From Tricholoma matsutake (lineage: Eukaryota; Basidiomycota; Agaricomycetes; Agaricales; Tricholomataceae): a DNA stretch of 64,000 nt. A program made the position numbers and the translations under genes. The first letter of the stretch is position 1. Each line of letters opens with the position of its first letter. Of this stretch, positions 22,339 to 34,398 are shown in pieces. Location: NCBI GenBank assembly GCA_026075535.2, contig AP026550.1, positions 2,542,001-2,606,000 on the forward strand, written 5' to 3'. Under the pieces are notes generated by a model. It made no database searches, was not told the DNA's origin, and was given only the letters and a program-made list of their open reading frames with translations.

Positions 22339-23437
22339 GATGTTGAACTTTCAAGGAATGGAAGGTATGAAGGGAAGTTAAAAGCCTTGGATGATACTGG
22401 GAGCCTTTCCGGCTTCAGTTTGTTTTGCCAGGGGCCAAATATACTGCGGGTTGTGACATCTGATACCCTGTATAGCGTATATCATCCCATGCTATGCCAC
22501 CTCCCTCCCCTTTGAACGAGGCAGCTAGGTGGAGACATCCGACAAGCCCCTAGAAGACCGGAAAGTTTGTAACCCAATCACCAGCTTTCACCAGAGGAAG
22601 CATTGTTACTTGACGATGCTGCAACCTGGAACCAATTATTTCCAACCGGTCAAAATTGCGGTTATGCACACTCGGAGGCTCGAAAGGACCGCATCCAGAT
22701 TTGTAAATCACGAGCTTGAAATGATACGATCGATCGATAATGACAACGTAGATTCTGTGATGTGTCTTTTTGAGGAACCCAGCACCTGCTACTAAGTGGT
22801 TCTAGATCCTCACGTTGCGTTTACCCGGCTACCATCATGTAATGAGTTTTGTCGTTTTGTGCGCAGTATGAGCCAATTCGAGCGGTCTATCTGTCGTCGT
22901 GAGAAATATCATGTCGGTCCAAGTTTACGGCCGAGCACTGAGATATGTATAACATGACATATGGATTCCACTTGGATTCCACGGCTATGCCGATGAAATC
23001 TCTCCATGGACGTGAAACCAGGACAGAGAGGGAAACTTGAATGAGCTACCTTTAGGTTCGAGAGACAGATGAAGGACTGGTACGTTAGAATCGTTGGTGT
23101 AAAGCGCTCGCACATGAATGTAGCAGGGTAGGGAATTCGCTCCTTAGGGGTAACGTTGATGACTTCCGCGTGAGAGAGATGAGTTTTGAGGTAGATTACA
23201 ATCAGTAGTCACGGTTTGACTCGACGACTCGAAGAACGACTTGAGCGCTCCCCGACGAGTTGTAATTCATTCGGCAATGAATATTAATGAATGGCAGAGG
23301 TCACGTTACCATTCCGGCTCGGCGATTTGCGAGAAACCTATACAGTACTGGAGATAGAGTTTCAGCCACCAAAATCAATGCCAAACAAAGTCTAAACACA
23401 TTCACGCAAACGACGACAAACGACTGTTCAGGACGAA
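22339..23437. other. Intergenic region upstream of both the RING gene and RPL11
   Basis: A divergent 1.1-kb intergenic region holding the upstream sequence of the minus-strand RING gene (22338) and the plus-strand RPL11 (23438). The last 100 bp before RPL11 are rich in CGACGACAAACGAC-type motifs. Open frames here are short and unsupported. I see no RNA gene. Confidence 0.5.
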
Positions 23438-24131
23438 ATGGTTAGTATTCTGGTCAACGTTGCCGAAGCCAAACTAATGGAACCGTTTATCTCTCAAAGG
23501 CCGACCAAAAAACGACACCCACAAACCCCATGAGGGAGCCTCGCATCGATAAGCTCGTCATTAGTGCGTTCCAGCTGTCTGACATCTGTGTAAAACTCAA
23601 CGATCTCTGTCAGATATTTCTGTTGGTGAATCCGGTGATCGTTTGACTCGAGCATCCAAAGTTCTGGAGCAACTCACTGGTCAGACACCGGTGACATCGA
23701 AGGCCCGCTACACTGTCCGCACATTCGGTATTCGTCGTAACGAAAAGATCGCCGTGCATGTCACCATTCGTGGGCCCAAAGCAGAGGAGATCTTGGAGCG
23801 CGGATTGAAAGTGAAGGAGTACGAGCTAAGACGCAAGAACTTCTCGGAGACTGGAAACTTTGGATTCGGTATTCAAGAACACATCGACTTGGGGGCACGT
23901 TATGATCCTGGGATCGGTATTTTTGGAATGGATTTCTACGTGGTGATGGGACGACCTGGAGGTCGGGTGGCGAAGCGGAAGCAGAAGAAAGCCAGGGTTG
24001 GGTTCTCTCATCGTATCAAGAGGGAGGATACAATGGCATGGTTCAAACAGCGGTTCGACGGTATCATCCTAGTAAGTTGCCTGTTTGTGCTGTTGGGACG
24101 GTTCTGATGTCGTTTATCATGGTAGAAATAG
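23438..24131 (+). CDS. RPL11: 60S ribosomal protein L11 (uL5)
   Basis: Component of the large ribosomal subunit in the 5S rRNP. Four coding exons: 23438-23440, 23500-23563, 23614-24071 and 24126-24131, total 531 nt, 176 residues, the usual length for the family. Introns are 59, 50 and 54 nt, GT-AG. The sequence has [56 protein letters not shown] and the conserved C-terminus [12 protein letters not shown]. Two exons are tiny: the first holds only the ATG, and the last holds one Lys codon and TAG. The ATG at 23438 is chosen because it splices in frame to the family's N-terminus. Confidence 0.95.
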
Positions 24132-24663
24132 TTGTCTCACTTTATCTTATGCATATGTTTCCATGATCATATGGCATGTCTTGTTGCAAGCTTTATCACT
24201 GATACTTCATGCCATCATTTTGTTCTTCATGCGCACTTGATCACCTCGATCTTGAACGCGGGTAAACAATCTTCATTGTGTTTGAGGCAATAATCTGACA
24301 CCTTCAATATTACCTCTGCCTTTCTACTCGACATTCTCGGAGATGCAGATGAGGGAGCTGGATATTTGGTGTCCAATACTACCAATCTCAAAACAATGCA
24401 GACGGACTCAGGCAGAAGGAAGGCAGTAACGTTAACTCATCAGCCTCAAGATGACGAGTGGAGTACATTCTAAATACAGTATACTAGTCCTGTTGCGAAA
24501 TACTATGGGCTAATTCACCTGCGAAATAGGCTAATTCATGGGCTAATTAGCGCAAAATAGCTACAGCTATGGGCTGCGCCCCCAGACCCCTGCTGCAAAA
24601 CAGCTGTGATTCACGGCCATGAATCAGGGCCTCTTCGAGGGCCGTGAGAATCACCTGAGTGAG
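24132..24663. other. RPL11 3' flank and spacer up to element E
   Basis: No gene seen. The region ends in GTGAG (24659-24663), the left target duplication of element E. An imperfect inverted repeat GTGATTCACGGCC...GCCGTGAGAATCAC lies at about 24606-24653, and short GGGCTAATT repeats lie near 24510-24560. Confidence 0.55.
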
Positions 24664-24930
24664 TGTGATACAAACGTGATGCTCTGTAAAAACGGAAATT
24701 TCCGAGAGTCACGTGACCATTAGGTGCAAGTCAACAAAGTCAGGTAAATGTCAAAAAAATGGTCAAAAATGTCAGGTCAAAGTCAGGTCACACATTTTTC
24801 TGATGTGACTTTGACCTGACATTTTGACTGGTTTTTTAACAATTACCTGACTTTGTTGACTTGCACCTAACTATCACGTGACTCTGAGAAATTTCCTTTT
24901 TTACAGAGCGTGATGAGTCACGGTTCTAGC
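24664..24930 (-). repeat. Outer piece of element E left LTR
   Basis: The LTR sequence 24664-24680 continues at 24915-24930 (GAGTCACGGTTCTAGC) after the foldback MITE. Matches 55673-55706 of the right LTR. Confidence 0.82.
24681..24909. mobile_element. Foldback MITE
   Basis: A 229-bp element that is almost one long palindrome: outer arms GCTCTGTAAAAA...GAAATTTC and AGAGTCACGTGA, inner arms with GGTGCAAGTCAACAAAGTCAGGT. Flanked by 5-bp direct repeats GTGAT (24676-24680, 24910-24914). Comparison with the right LTR of E shows a clean insertion. Confidence 0.85.
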
Positions 24931-25059
24931 AGGACCCCGGATTATGCCTACCAAGCCTAGATCCCAAAAAGTCGCAATTTCAGCTTTTCTGTCTGGACAC
25001 TTTTGTTTGATTCCTGTCCAGATTGCACCTAGCCTCCACCGACTTTTTGGGCTCCACAC

Positions 25060-25286
25060 TGTAAGCCTATCACGCTTGTTATGACATATTTACTGCTTAC
25101 ATCAGGATTCTTCGGTACTGTTGATTACTCACTTCCCCTTAACCAATAACCACGATCTACACATAATTACCTCTAGTCATTGCAATACCACGCCATGTCT
25201 TATCGCTCAGTGTGATTTGAAGTAAGTCTTATAATTCCCTTCTCTTTATAGTGCTTGTCTATCTCCACGCAGGAGATAGACTCACA
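25060..25286 (+). repeat. 5' LTR of C1
   Basis: TGTAAGCCTATCAC...GATAGACTCACA; matches 36499-36725. Confidence 0.9.
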
Positions 25287-25805
25287 CTTTTTTTTTGGTA
25301 AGACACGGCGTGGTATTGCAATGACTAGAGGTAATTACTCAAGAATTGGTGACTCATTTAAATCTTTGCTTATGCACATTGCCACAAGAATTTCCCGTCT
25401 CAGGTGCTTTTCTCAGTGATTCATCTATGTCCACATCTGTGTCTCTGACCCACTGGGTCAAACTGAAACTTCATGACCGCAATAATTTATATTCTGCATG
25501 AACTGTGCATGCACTCGTAGCCCCTAAACTTTGTCATCAGATCATACTCGGACTTCCCTTCATGTATCATAATAACATCACAGTGAATGTTTTAAGAGAT
25601 AGACTCACACTATAAAGAGAAGGGAATTATAAGACTTACTTCAAATCACACTGAGTGATAAGACACGGCGTGGTATTGCAATGACTAGAGGTAATTATGT
25701 GTAGATCATGGTTATTGGTTAAGGGAAAGTGAGTAATCAACAGTACCGAGAATCCTGATGTAAGCAGTAAATATGTCATAACAAGCATGATAGGCTTACA
25801 CCCAT
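25287..25805. repeat. Rearranged C1 leader: inverted LTR pieces around a protease fragment
   Basis: Next to the 5' LTR lie a short inverted LTR piece (about 25299-25336) and a direct copy of the C1 protease region (25337-25595, matching 27340-27600). An inverted LTR fragment follows (25596-25800), ending exactly at the complement of the LTR start. Gag follows. The result is a foldback leader not expected in a normal element. Confidence 0.8.
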
Positions 25806-25859
25806 CTACCTGCAAAACATACACCTTCGCTGGTGTCTTCGCCTCTCACCTCCCCACAC

Positions 25860-27199
25860 ATGTCTTCTCCCCCTACTCGCTCAGAAGCATCTCGGGCTTC
25901 TAGTAGAAATAGACCTGCGGATCACTTGAATACACGCACATGCTCACGTTCATCATCTACAGATGACGAGTCTTTACGACACGCATATACTCAGCATTTC
26001 ACAATGTCCAACAATGGTCACGCCATACTCATGCCCAATAATGGGAAAAGGCTGACTATTACATCAGGCATGATGACTGCCGAGCTGTTACATCGATTTG
26101 AACACTTTGCTCACGGTTACCTCGTGAATAAGGAAGGCTTAACAAACACCGAACATGTTGTGCATATAGCTTATGCCTTTGAAGATCCATTATTCAGTGA
26201 TTGGTATTCGCAGAATTCATGGTCAAAGTCCAGGCTCGTTGGTTAACAGCAGGCTGGGAAAAAGACTTGGCTCGCAAAGTTCGTAACATGAAACAGGGCT
26301 CCACACCATTCCGCGAATTCTCTACGACTATTCGTCGCGATAACCTTTTGCTCAAAAACACCAAATACCATCTCTCACCTGCACAATTACGCACACAAAT
26401 TGAATCAAACTTATTGCATGATCTTCTTAGCACATATGATCAATACAAAGAGAAAAATGACTCTGATTCGGATTTCAATGATGAAAACGCTGTAACTGCT
26501 GGACCAGCCACTGCTACAGTTGCTACTGCTGCTGCTACGGCAGCTGCAGCTATAGAGGCAACTGCAAGGAAAGCGGAACATCATCTGGAAATTTTCATTC
26601 AACTTCTTATTAGGCTGGATGATAAGGTCCACGAGGAGTCTGCCTCACGTCAGAAAGAAGCAGAGGATGCTTTTCATAAATTGAAACGTAGTGGGTCTAA
26701 CACTGGATTATCTGATACCACACCTTGGGCACCTGCTGTACATGCTCAACAATCAAACTCAAATACATCCTCTACCTCCACTAAAACCAATCCCATGTCC
26801 ACCACGACCTCCTCCTCACAAGGGAGACCCCCAAAGCTGATGGAGTGAGAACATCGTTACTTGACAGCACACAGCGGTTGCAAGAAATGCAGAAATTTCT
26901 ATGTCACCGCTGGTCATGCATGTGAATTCCCAAGTTGCAAAGGCTACAGGGAACGCACCATGAATGCCGTTAATCAGGCCCACCAACAACTTGGCTTAAC
27001 CACTCTTCCTGTTCCTACAGACGAAATCCCTGCCTCTGTTGCTTCTGTTTCAACATTTACGCCTGCTGCACCTACCATTGCTCCTCCTGCCTTACCGGTT
27101 GCGGTCGTGATGGGTATGACTTCTTACCCAGTCGCATCAGTCGGACAGCCAATGAATGAACATAACGTTTTAATGGGAGACGATGGTGACTTATTGTGA
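25860..27199 (+). pseudogene. C1 gag
   Basis: Start ATG 25860 (MSSPPTRSEASRASSRNR). The frame shifts by one base near 26200 and then runs to TGA 26846 and on to TGA 27197. It contains VKVQARWLTAGWEKDLA and REFSTTIRRDN (Gag capsid-type), an alanine-rich helix, and a cysteine/histidine cluster CKKC...HACEFPSC (about 26880-26935) where a zinc knuckle would be. Structural protein; non-functional. Confidence 0.8.
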
Positions 27200-28881
27200 G
27201 ACTCAAATGACTCTGTAAGCAAACCAGTCCCGTTCTACGTCCCACATCTCATGTGGCCTTGCGCCATCGATCACTCTTCTTCTCATGACCGTATACATGT
27301 TGACACTTTGATTGACCACGGTTCTCATATAGTTTTAATTACTCAAGAATTGGTGACTTGTTTAAATCTTTGCTTATGCACATTGCCACAAGAATTTCCC
27401 GTCTCAGGTGCTTTTCTCGGTGATTCGTCTACATCCACATCTGTGTCTCTGACCCACTGGGTCAAACTGAAACTTCATGACTGCAATAATTTATATTCCG
27501 CACAAACTGTGCATGCACTCGTAGCCCCTAAACTTTGTCATCAGATCATACTCGGACTTCCCTTCATGTATCATAATAACATCACAATGAATGTTTTAAA
27601 TCAAACTGTTTTGACCTCTGATGGATTCGATTTATTGCATCCTTTGGCACCTACACCTTTACCCTTGCTGCCGACCAAGCTACGGGATACAATTGCATCT
27701 ACCTTGACTAACAGAAAGCTTCTTTTGGAGGAGCTGCACGCAGTATGTGCTACTCGGAAAGGTGTCGTGGACGCGATGTGTGAACCAGTAACCCCCCTAA
27801 ACCTTGTAGCTGCAGTAAGAACTCATGTGGAGCAATTAGCTGCTAAAGATCACCTTGAAAAATTATTGTCAGAGATTAAAGAACGATACGCAGACATATT
27901 TGAACCAATCCCTCATGTCAGGGGTATGCCTGATTTGGTACGATGCAAGATTACCTTGAAAGATGCATCTAAAACAATTTCCACATGGTCCTACTCCTGT
28001 CCTCGCAAATACTGCGAAGCTTGGAACACCTTGATCAACAAGCATCTTGAAGCTGGGAGAATTAGGCCATCGTCTAGTTTGCATGCCTCACCCGCATTCT
28101 TGATTCCTAAGGCAGATTCCGCAGCATTGCCATGGTGGGTGAATGACTATAGACAGTTAAATGCCAACACAGTAACAGATTGCCACCCCTTACCTCGTGT
28201 CAATGACATCCTAGCAGATGCGGGAAGAGGAAAAATATGGAGCAAAATTGATATGACCAATAGCTTTTTCCACACTAAAATGGATCCGGAAAGCATTCAC
28301 CTCACTGCAGTAACGATGACTCTTGGGTTGTACGAGTGGCTAGTCATGCCCCAGGGACTGCGCAATGCCCCTCCCATTCACCAATGCTGAGTAATGGAGG
28401 CTTTACGCCCCTTTTTAGGACGCATCTGCCACATATATCTCAATGATATTATAATTTGGTCTGCCACGCTTGCAGACCACATCAATCATATTAAATTAAT
28501 CATGAATGCTTTGCAAACTTGCTGGCTTTATTGCAACCCCAAGAAGTCCGCATTTTTCCTAACGGAGTTGGAATTCTTAGGACATCACATCTCAGGTGAA
28601 GGCATCCAAGCGTGCTCGTCTAAAGTCAACAAAATTTTACAATGGCCCATTCCAAAGAACAGTATGGACGTATGAAGCTTCTTAGGCTTGGTCCGCTACA
28701 TTGCAAGCTTTCTCCCTAATCTCGCTGACCACACCTCAATCCTCACACCTTTGACCACAAAAGAATGTGAGAAATCTTTTCCCACATGGACTGCAGAGCA
28801 TCAACGCGTGTTCGATTTGATCAAAGCTCTGGTGGTCAGCGGGGAATGTTTGACAGTGATTGATCACTCCGACCCGAAGGA
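27200..28881 (+). pseudogene. C1 protease, RT and start of RNase H
   Basis: Same frame as the second half of gag. The protease motif is LIDHGSHIVLI (His at the usual Ser/Thr position). RT has PSSSLHASPAFLIPK and KIDMTNSFFHTKM. The catalytic motif reads YLND (about 28435-28446) instead of YLDD, so RT could not work. TGA codons at 28388 and 28673 break the frame. The RNase H start is cut by C2 after VIDHSDPK. Confidence 0.85.
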
Positions 28882-29283
28882 TGTTAGGAAACCACCCCAT
28901 TACCTAATAAATTTTCATTTTTATTTTATTATGTTGAATTACGCTACATGATGCCAAATGACGCTACATTTTGATAGCATGAGAATTTTATTTTGCATGC
29001 ATCAAAATGTACGTGCATGTATGAGTGCATCGGTAACAACAATGTACAATATATGTAACATAGTATATAAACCCTAAATATATGCCTAGGGGACCCCAGT
29101 TGTGTTCTCTTAGGTATTCCACCTACATTTTTGGTGTGAAAGGCCTATCTCAACAAACTTACCTATTAATAACCCCTTGCATCAAAACCATCAATTTCCC
29201 CATCACGCGTGTGGATCCTGCCCCCTTCTTGTAGAGAGAACCCGCATGGTCTTAGCTAGCAGATAGTGGGTGTCGCCCTAACA
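28882..29283 (+). repeat. 5' LTR of C2
   Basis: 402 bp; pairs with 33997-34398. Confidence 0.92.
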
Positions 29284-29769
29284 GAAGAACACAACTTCCC
29301 ATATCAGTGCACCTTCTCTTACTTGCGCATACATCATTGTTTCACCATGCCACATCCGATTACTCATCCTTTCGGCACGAGCCGGAAGTACTTGTATATA
29401 TGTAATCTACCTTTTCTTTTGTAAGCCAACGCCAGGCCTCGCCTTACATTGCGACTGCCAGTGATCGAGAGGCAGCGCTCATCATTAGGACAGCTGCAAC
29501 CAGACAACCAATTGGATCTGGTTTAGTTACGATTTACATTACTCTATTCAGATGACTATTTTAGTTACAAGCCAAATTCAGTGATATCTCTGAGATCAGG
29601 CACTGTTGGAAGGGTTGTTGATCCGAAGTGTCAAAATAGGCGCCTGACGAACGACGAACCATTGACGAACCTCGACGAACCTTATCACGTGACCTGTAGA
29701 CGTTTGGAGAGGTCTCGAAGTAAAATTTTGAATTTGTCGAAGAAGTGATTCATCACAGATTCTACAATT

Positions 29770-30663
29770 ATGTCCAAACCTTCAACTTCTAATCCTGGTC
29801 CTAATCCTGTTCCCATACCAGCACTAGAGGTGAAAATTGATGTGCTCACAGCGCAAATGTCGCAATTAGTGTCAGTATTGGCAGCATCACAGCCCAGACA
29901 AGTGGAAGTACAGCCAGAGACGACAGGAGAAAGAGATGATGAGATGGAGGAGATGGTGGAGTGGATATCGCAGGAGGATGAGACGGTGGAGAAATCTGGA
30001 AATGGAAAAGCGTGCTTACCTAAGTACGTGCCCCCGCAAATCTTTGACGGTACCATGGAGAATACAAAATCCTTTATCAGCTCTATAGTATTGTACATCC
30101 ATGGGAGGAAGCCCGAGTTTCGTACAGCCAAGTCTAGGATTATGTTTGCTCTCTCATACATTCAGGGGGGGAAAGCACAGTTCTGGAGAAACGAGGCTAT
30201 TAATCAAATTGCCACGGGAAATAAACCTTTTGCAACCTTCAAGGAATTTCTGGAGAGATTGGAGGCACAGTTTGGAGACCCTAATCCAAAGGCGACAGCC
30301 AATGCTAAATTAAAGACCATGCGCCAAGGTTCCTTAACGGTGGATGAATTTATTTTGCAGTTCAAAGCAGAAGCTTTGCAAACAGACATGGGAGAAGCTG
30401 TGTTGGTAGATTTTTTGAAAGCAGGATTAAATCCCTCTTTATTCAAGTCTATCTACTGACTACCTTCTATGCCAGAGAAGTTGGATGAGTGGTATAATTG
30501 GGCAATGCACCTTGACTGGCAATATCGGCAGGAACAGGCGGAGTCAAAGTTGATGTACGGAAGTAGTAAATTTGGAAAGTCATCAGGAGCGAGCCATATT
30601 CGAAGTGTGCGATCTTGGGAAAACCAATCTAATAATAGGATGTCCGTGGTTACAGAAGCATAA
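29770..30663 (+). pseudogene. C2 gag (C-terminus deleted)
   Basis: Gag starts MSKPSTSNPGPNPVP with a coiled N-terminus, then a Gag domain (PQIFDGTMENTKSFI, PFATFKEFLERLEAQFGD, LKAGLNPSLF). TGA at 30457 replaces arginine before LPSMPEKLDEWYNWA. The zinc knuckle is missing: the frame runs into a deletion near 30590 that joins gag to the end of protease. Confidence 0.85.
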
Positions 30664-33600
30664 TCCCAAAATTGATTGGAAAACTGGGAAAGTACAAATG
30701 ACCCATTGTCCTAAGGAATGTAATGTGTATGGGAGGAAGATGAAGAAAGAAAAAAGGAAAAAGAAAGAGAAAGAACGTCCGAGGAAGTATTCTGTTACGA
30801 TGGAGGAAGTGGAGGATGAGGAAATGCCAAATGGGGAAGTTCCAATCATGATCGAGAAAGAAGAGCAGAAGCAAACCTTTAGAGCAGTTTGTGGAGGACA
30901 GTCATGGGACAAGAATATCATGAAGGTGGAGAAGCCAGTGGAGGGATGGGTGCCAAAAGTGTATCATGAACATTTGTCAGTGTTCCAAAAGAAGGAGTCT
31001 GAGCGAATGCCGGTGTGGAAGCCATGGGATCATGTGATTGAGATGAAGCCAGGGTTTGTGCCGAAGAAGTCGAAGGTATATCCATTATCTCCGATGGAAC
31101 AAGAAGAAGTGGATGCATTCCTGAAGGAGCAATTGCGCAAAGGATACATATGACCTTCGAAATCACCGCAGACGTCACCAATATTCTTTGTGCCCAAAAA
31201 AGACCAAAGGAAGAGGATGTGTACCGATTATAGGTATCTGAATGAGTGGACAGTGAAGAACGCATACCCCCTGCCATTGATCTCAGAAATAATTGATAAG
31301 GTGGGAAAAGCCAAGGTCTTTACAAAATTGGATTTACGATGGGGATACAACAATGTACAAATAAAGAAAGGAGATGAGTGGAAGGCTGCATTTGCCACAC
31401 ATTGAGGATCCTTTGAGCTGCTTGTCATGTTTTTTGGGATGACTAATAGTCCCCCGACCTTTCAAAATATGATGAACGACATTTTCAAGGACGTAATAGA
31501 CAAAGGCGTGGTAATAATATTTATTGACGACATTCTGATATTCACGGAGGATGAAGAGAATCATGAAGCAATAGTGCAAGAGGTGTTATGGAGGTTGGCG
31601 GAGAACGATCTATTTTTGAAACCAGAGAAGTGTGTGTTTGGGGCAAGCGAGATTGAGTTCCTAGGATTATTGATCAGCCCTGACAGGATCAAAATGGACC
31701 CGATCAAGGTACAGGTGATCACAGATTGGCCTGCACCCACCCGTGTCAAGGAGGTTCAAGCCTTCTTGGGACTCGCAAATTATTATCGTCGCTTTGTGCA
31801 CAATTTTTCTAAAATTGCCACACCCTTACATAACCTTATGCGAAAGGGAGTAGTGTGGAGGTGGGGAGAGCAGCAGCAGACAGTGTTTGAGGAGTTGAAG
31901 AGGAAGTTTGTGGAGGGACCAATATTAGCCCCAGTAGATTTCACACGCCCTTTGCGAGTGGAATCCAATGCATCCGATTTTGCTACTGGAGCAGTATTAT
32001 CAATGCTGTGCAAAGATGACAAATGGCATCCTTGTGCATACTTGTCAAAAGGGTTGAATGATGTGGAGAGGAATTATGATGTGCATGACAAAGAGATGTT
32101 GGGGATAATACGAGCATTGGAGGCATGGAGGCATTATTTGGAGGGATGTACACATCAGATTGAGATCTGGATGGATCATCAAAATCTGCAATACTTCATG
32201 TCCACTAAAAAGCTTAATTGCCGACAAGCACATTGGGCACTATTCCTATTGCGTTTCAACTTTCACTTGGTCCATAAAGTGGGAAGCTTAATGAGGAAAG
32301 CAGATGCCTTATCCAGACATATTGATCATAAAAGGGGGGTGGAGGAGGACAATAAAAATGTTACCTTACTCAAACCCGAATACTTTCGCATTTGCACTAT
32401 GCGTCAAGGGCATCTATTAATAGATAGCTCGGAAACAGAAATGTTGACTAAAATTAGACAATGTTCGGAAATGGACGATGAAGTAGTGGAAGCTGTGAAA
32501 GCTCTGAAGGGAGAGAAGAAAGGTAATATCAAAGGAGACGAATGGGCTGAGGAACAAGGGTTGGTGTTGTTTCGAGGAAAAGTGTATGTACCAAAGGATC
32601 AGGATTTGCGAAGGGAGATTGTCTGGTTACATCACAATACACCGATTGCCGGACACCCAGGAAGATGGAAGATGTTGGAATTAGTAATGAGAAATTATTG
32701 GTGGCCCGGAATTTCGAAGTATGTGTTGGGGTATGTGGATGGATGTGATACATGCATGAGGGGGAAGAAATTTCCAGAGAAACCTGCAGGAAAATTAATG
32801 CTGAACCCTATACCTAAAGTGCCGTGGCGAGATATATCTGTGGATTTTATTACCGGATTACCCGAGGCTCAAGGGTACGATGCAATATTCGTAGTATGCG
32901 ACCACTTTACAAAGGAGGTCCATATTATTCCTACTACTACAGAAACCTCATCATTGGGCTTGGCGCGCCTCTATCTAAATCAGGTATGGCGGTTACATGG
33001 GTTACCCAATACCATTATCTCCGATTGCAGACCACAATTTGCTTCCGCATTTATGCGAGAACTAAACAACATATTGGGAATTCAAACTAAGTTATCTACA
33101 GCATATCACCCGCAGACTGATGGGCAGACAGAGAGAATGAATCAGGAGTTGGAGCAGTACCTATGTATGTTTGTCAACTACCAACAAACCGACTGGCCCA
33201 AATGGTTGGCAATTGCCGAATTTTCCCACAATAACAAATTCCATTCGGCTACTCGTATGTCACCCTTTTTTGCAAATTATGGATATCATCCTCCCATGGG
33301 AGTATAACCCAGAAGGGAAGTCAAAGTACAGTCAGTAGAAGACTTTGTATCTAAGATGCAAAAGGTACAAGAGGAAGCGGAGGCAGCATTGAAGAAAGCA
33401 CGTGATGACATGATGCGACATGTGGATCGTACTCTAGCACGCGCTCCAGAGTACAAAGTTGGTGACTTGGTATGGCTAAGTACCAAGGACCTGAATATTC
33501 CATGACCTTCGAAGAAACTTATGGAGAAACAAGTTGGCCCATATGCAATCTCTAAAGTGATCTCGCCTAATGCAGTAGTGCTAAAATTACCCCAATCATT

Positions 33601-33985
33601 TAAGATTGATCCCGAGATTAACGTATCCCACCTACGCCCTTACCATCCACCCACTATTCCTGACCAACAAACTACTCCGCAACCTCCGATAATAGTAGAA
33701 GGTGCTCCAGGATACATAGTTGAAGAAATTCTAGACTCATGTCTTCGACGGAACAAATTGGAGTTCTTAATAAAGTGGAAAAACTATACTGACGAAAATA
33801 ATTCATGGGAACCCGAAGAGAATTGTAAGCGAGCGCATAACGCGATTGCCCAATTCTTTAAACGTAATCTGAATGCTCCGCATCGCATTGCGAGAATGGT
33901 GTATGAGGGGATAAAATTCTGGCCTTACCAAAATTTCACAGAGGGGACAAACATAATATTTTCTTGCCTGGAAGTTGAGGCATAA
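30572..33985 (+). pseudogene. C2 pol (protease end, RT, RNase H, integrase, chromodomain)
   Basis: One frame with TGA at 31151, 31403 and 33503 and TAA at 33305. Only the protease end (NLIIGCPWLQKHNP) remains. RT has FIDDILIF (about 31520), intact aspartates. An open 626-residue stretch (31427-33307) covers RT palm to integrase: RNase H (ESNASDFATGAVL), zinc finger (HHNTPIAGHPG...CDTCMRGK), core VDFITGLP, ISDCRPQF and TERMNQELE. The chromodomain is GYIVEEILDS...LIKWKNY (33700-33860). Closest in the window to the marY1-like and A/D elements. Confidence 0.9.
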
Positions 33986-33996
33986 AAGGGGGGTAA

Positions 33997-34398
33997 TGTT
34001 AGGAAACCACCCCATTACCTAATAAATTTTCATTTTTATTTTATTATGTCGAATTACGCTACATGACGCCAAATGATGCTACATTTTGATAGCATGAGAA
34101 TTTTATTTCGCACGCATCAAAATGTATGTGCATGTACAAGTGCATCGGTAACAACAATGTACAATATATGTAACATAGTATATAAACCCTAAATATATGC
34201 CTAGGGGACCCCAGTTGTGTTCTCTTAGGTATTCCACCTACGTTTTCGGTGTGAAAGGCCTATCTCAACAAACTTACCTATTAATAACCCCTTGCATCAA
34301 AACCATCAATTTCCCCATCACGCGTGTGGATCCTGCCCCCTTCTTGTAGAGAGAACCCGCATGGTCTTAGCTAGCAGATAGTGGGTGTCGCCCTAACA
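33997..34398 (+). repeat. 3' LTR of C2
   Basis: 402 bp; differs from the 5' LTR at roughly ten positions, nearly all C/T or G/A. Confidence 0.92.

Larger units (their letters stand above)
28882..34398 (+). mobile_element. Gypsy element C2 inside C1
   Basis: LTRs of 402 bp (28882-29283, 33997-34398) starting TGTTAGGAAACC and ending CCCTAACA, about 97-98% identical. Perfect 5-bp duplication AAGGA (28877-28881, 34399-34403). Polypurine tract AAAAGGGGGGTAA precedes the 3' LTR. It encodes gag and a nearly complete pol with chromodomain, with a deletion at the gag/protease junction. Confidence 0.92.

Noticed and set aside
22529..22795. 88-residue frame upstream of RPL11
   Set aside because: No recognisable domain; it lies in a divergent promoter region and looks like a chance frame.
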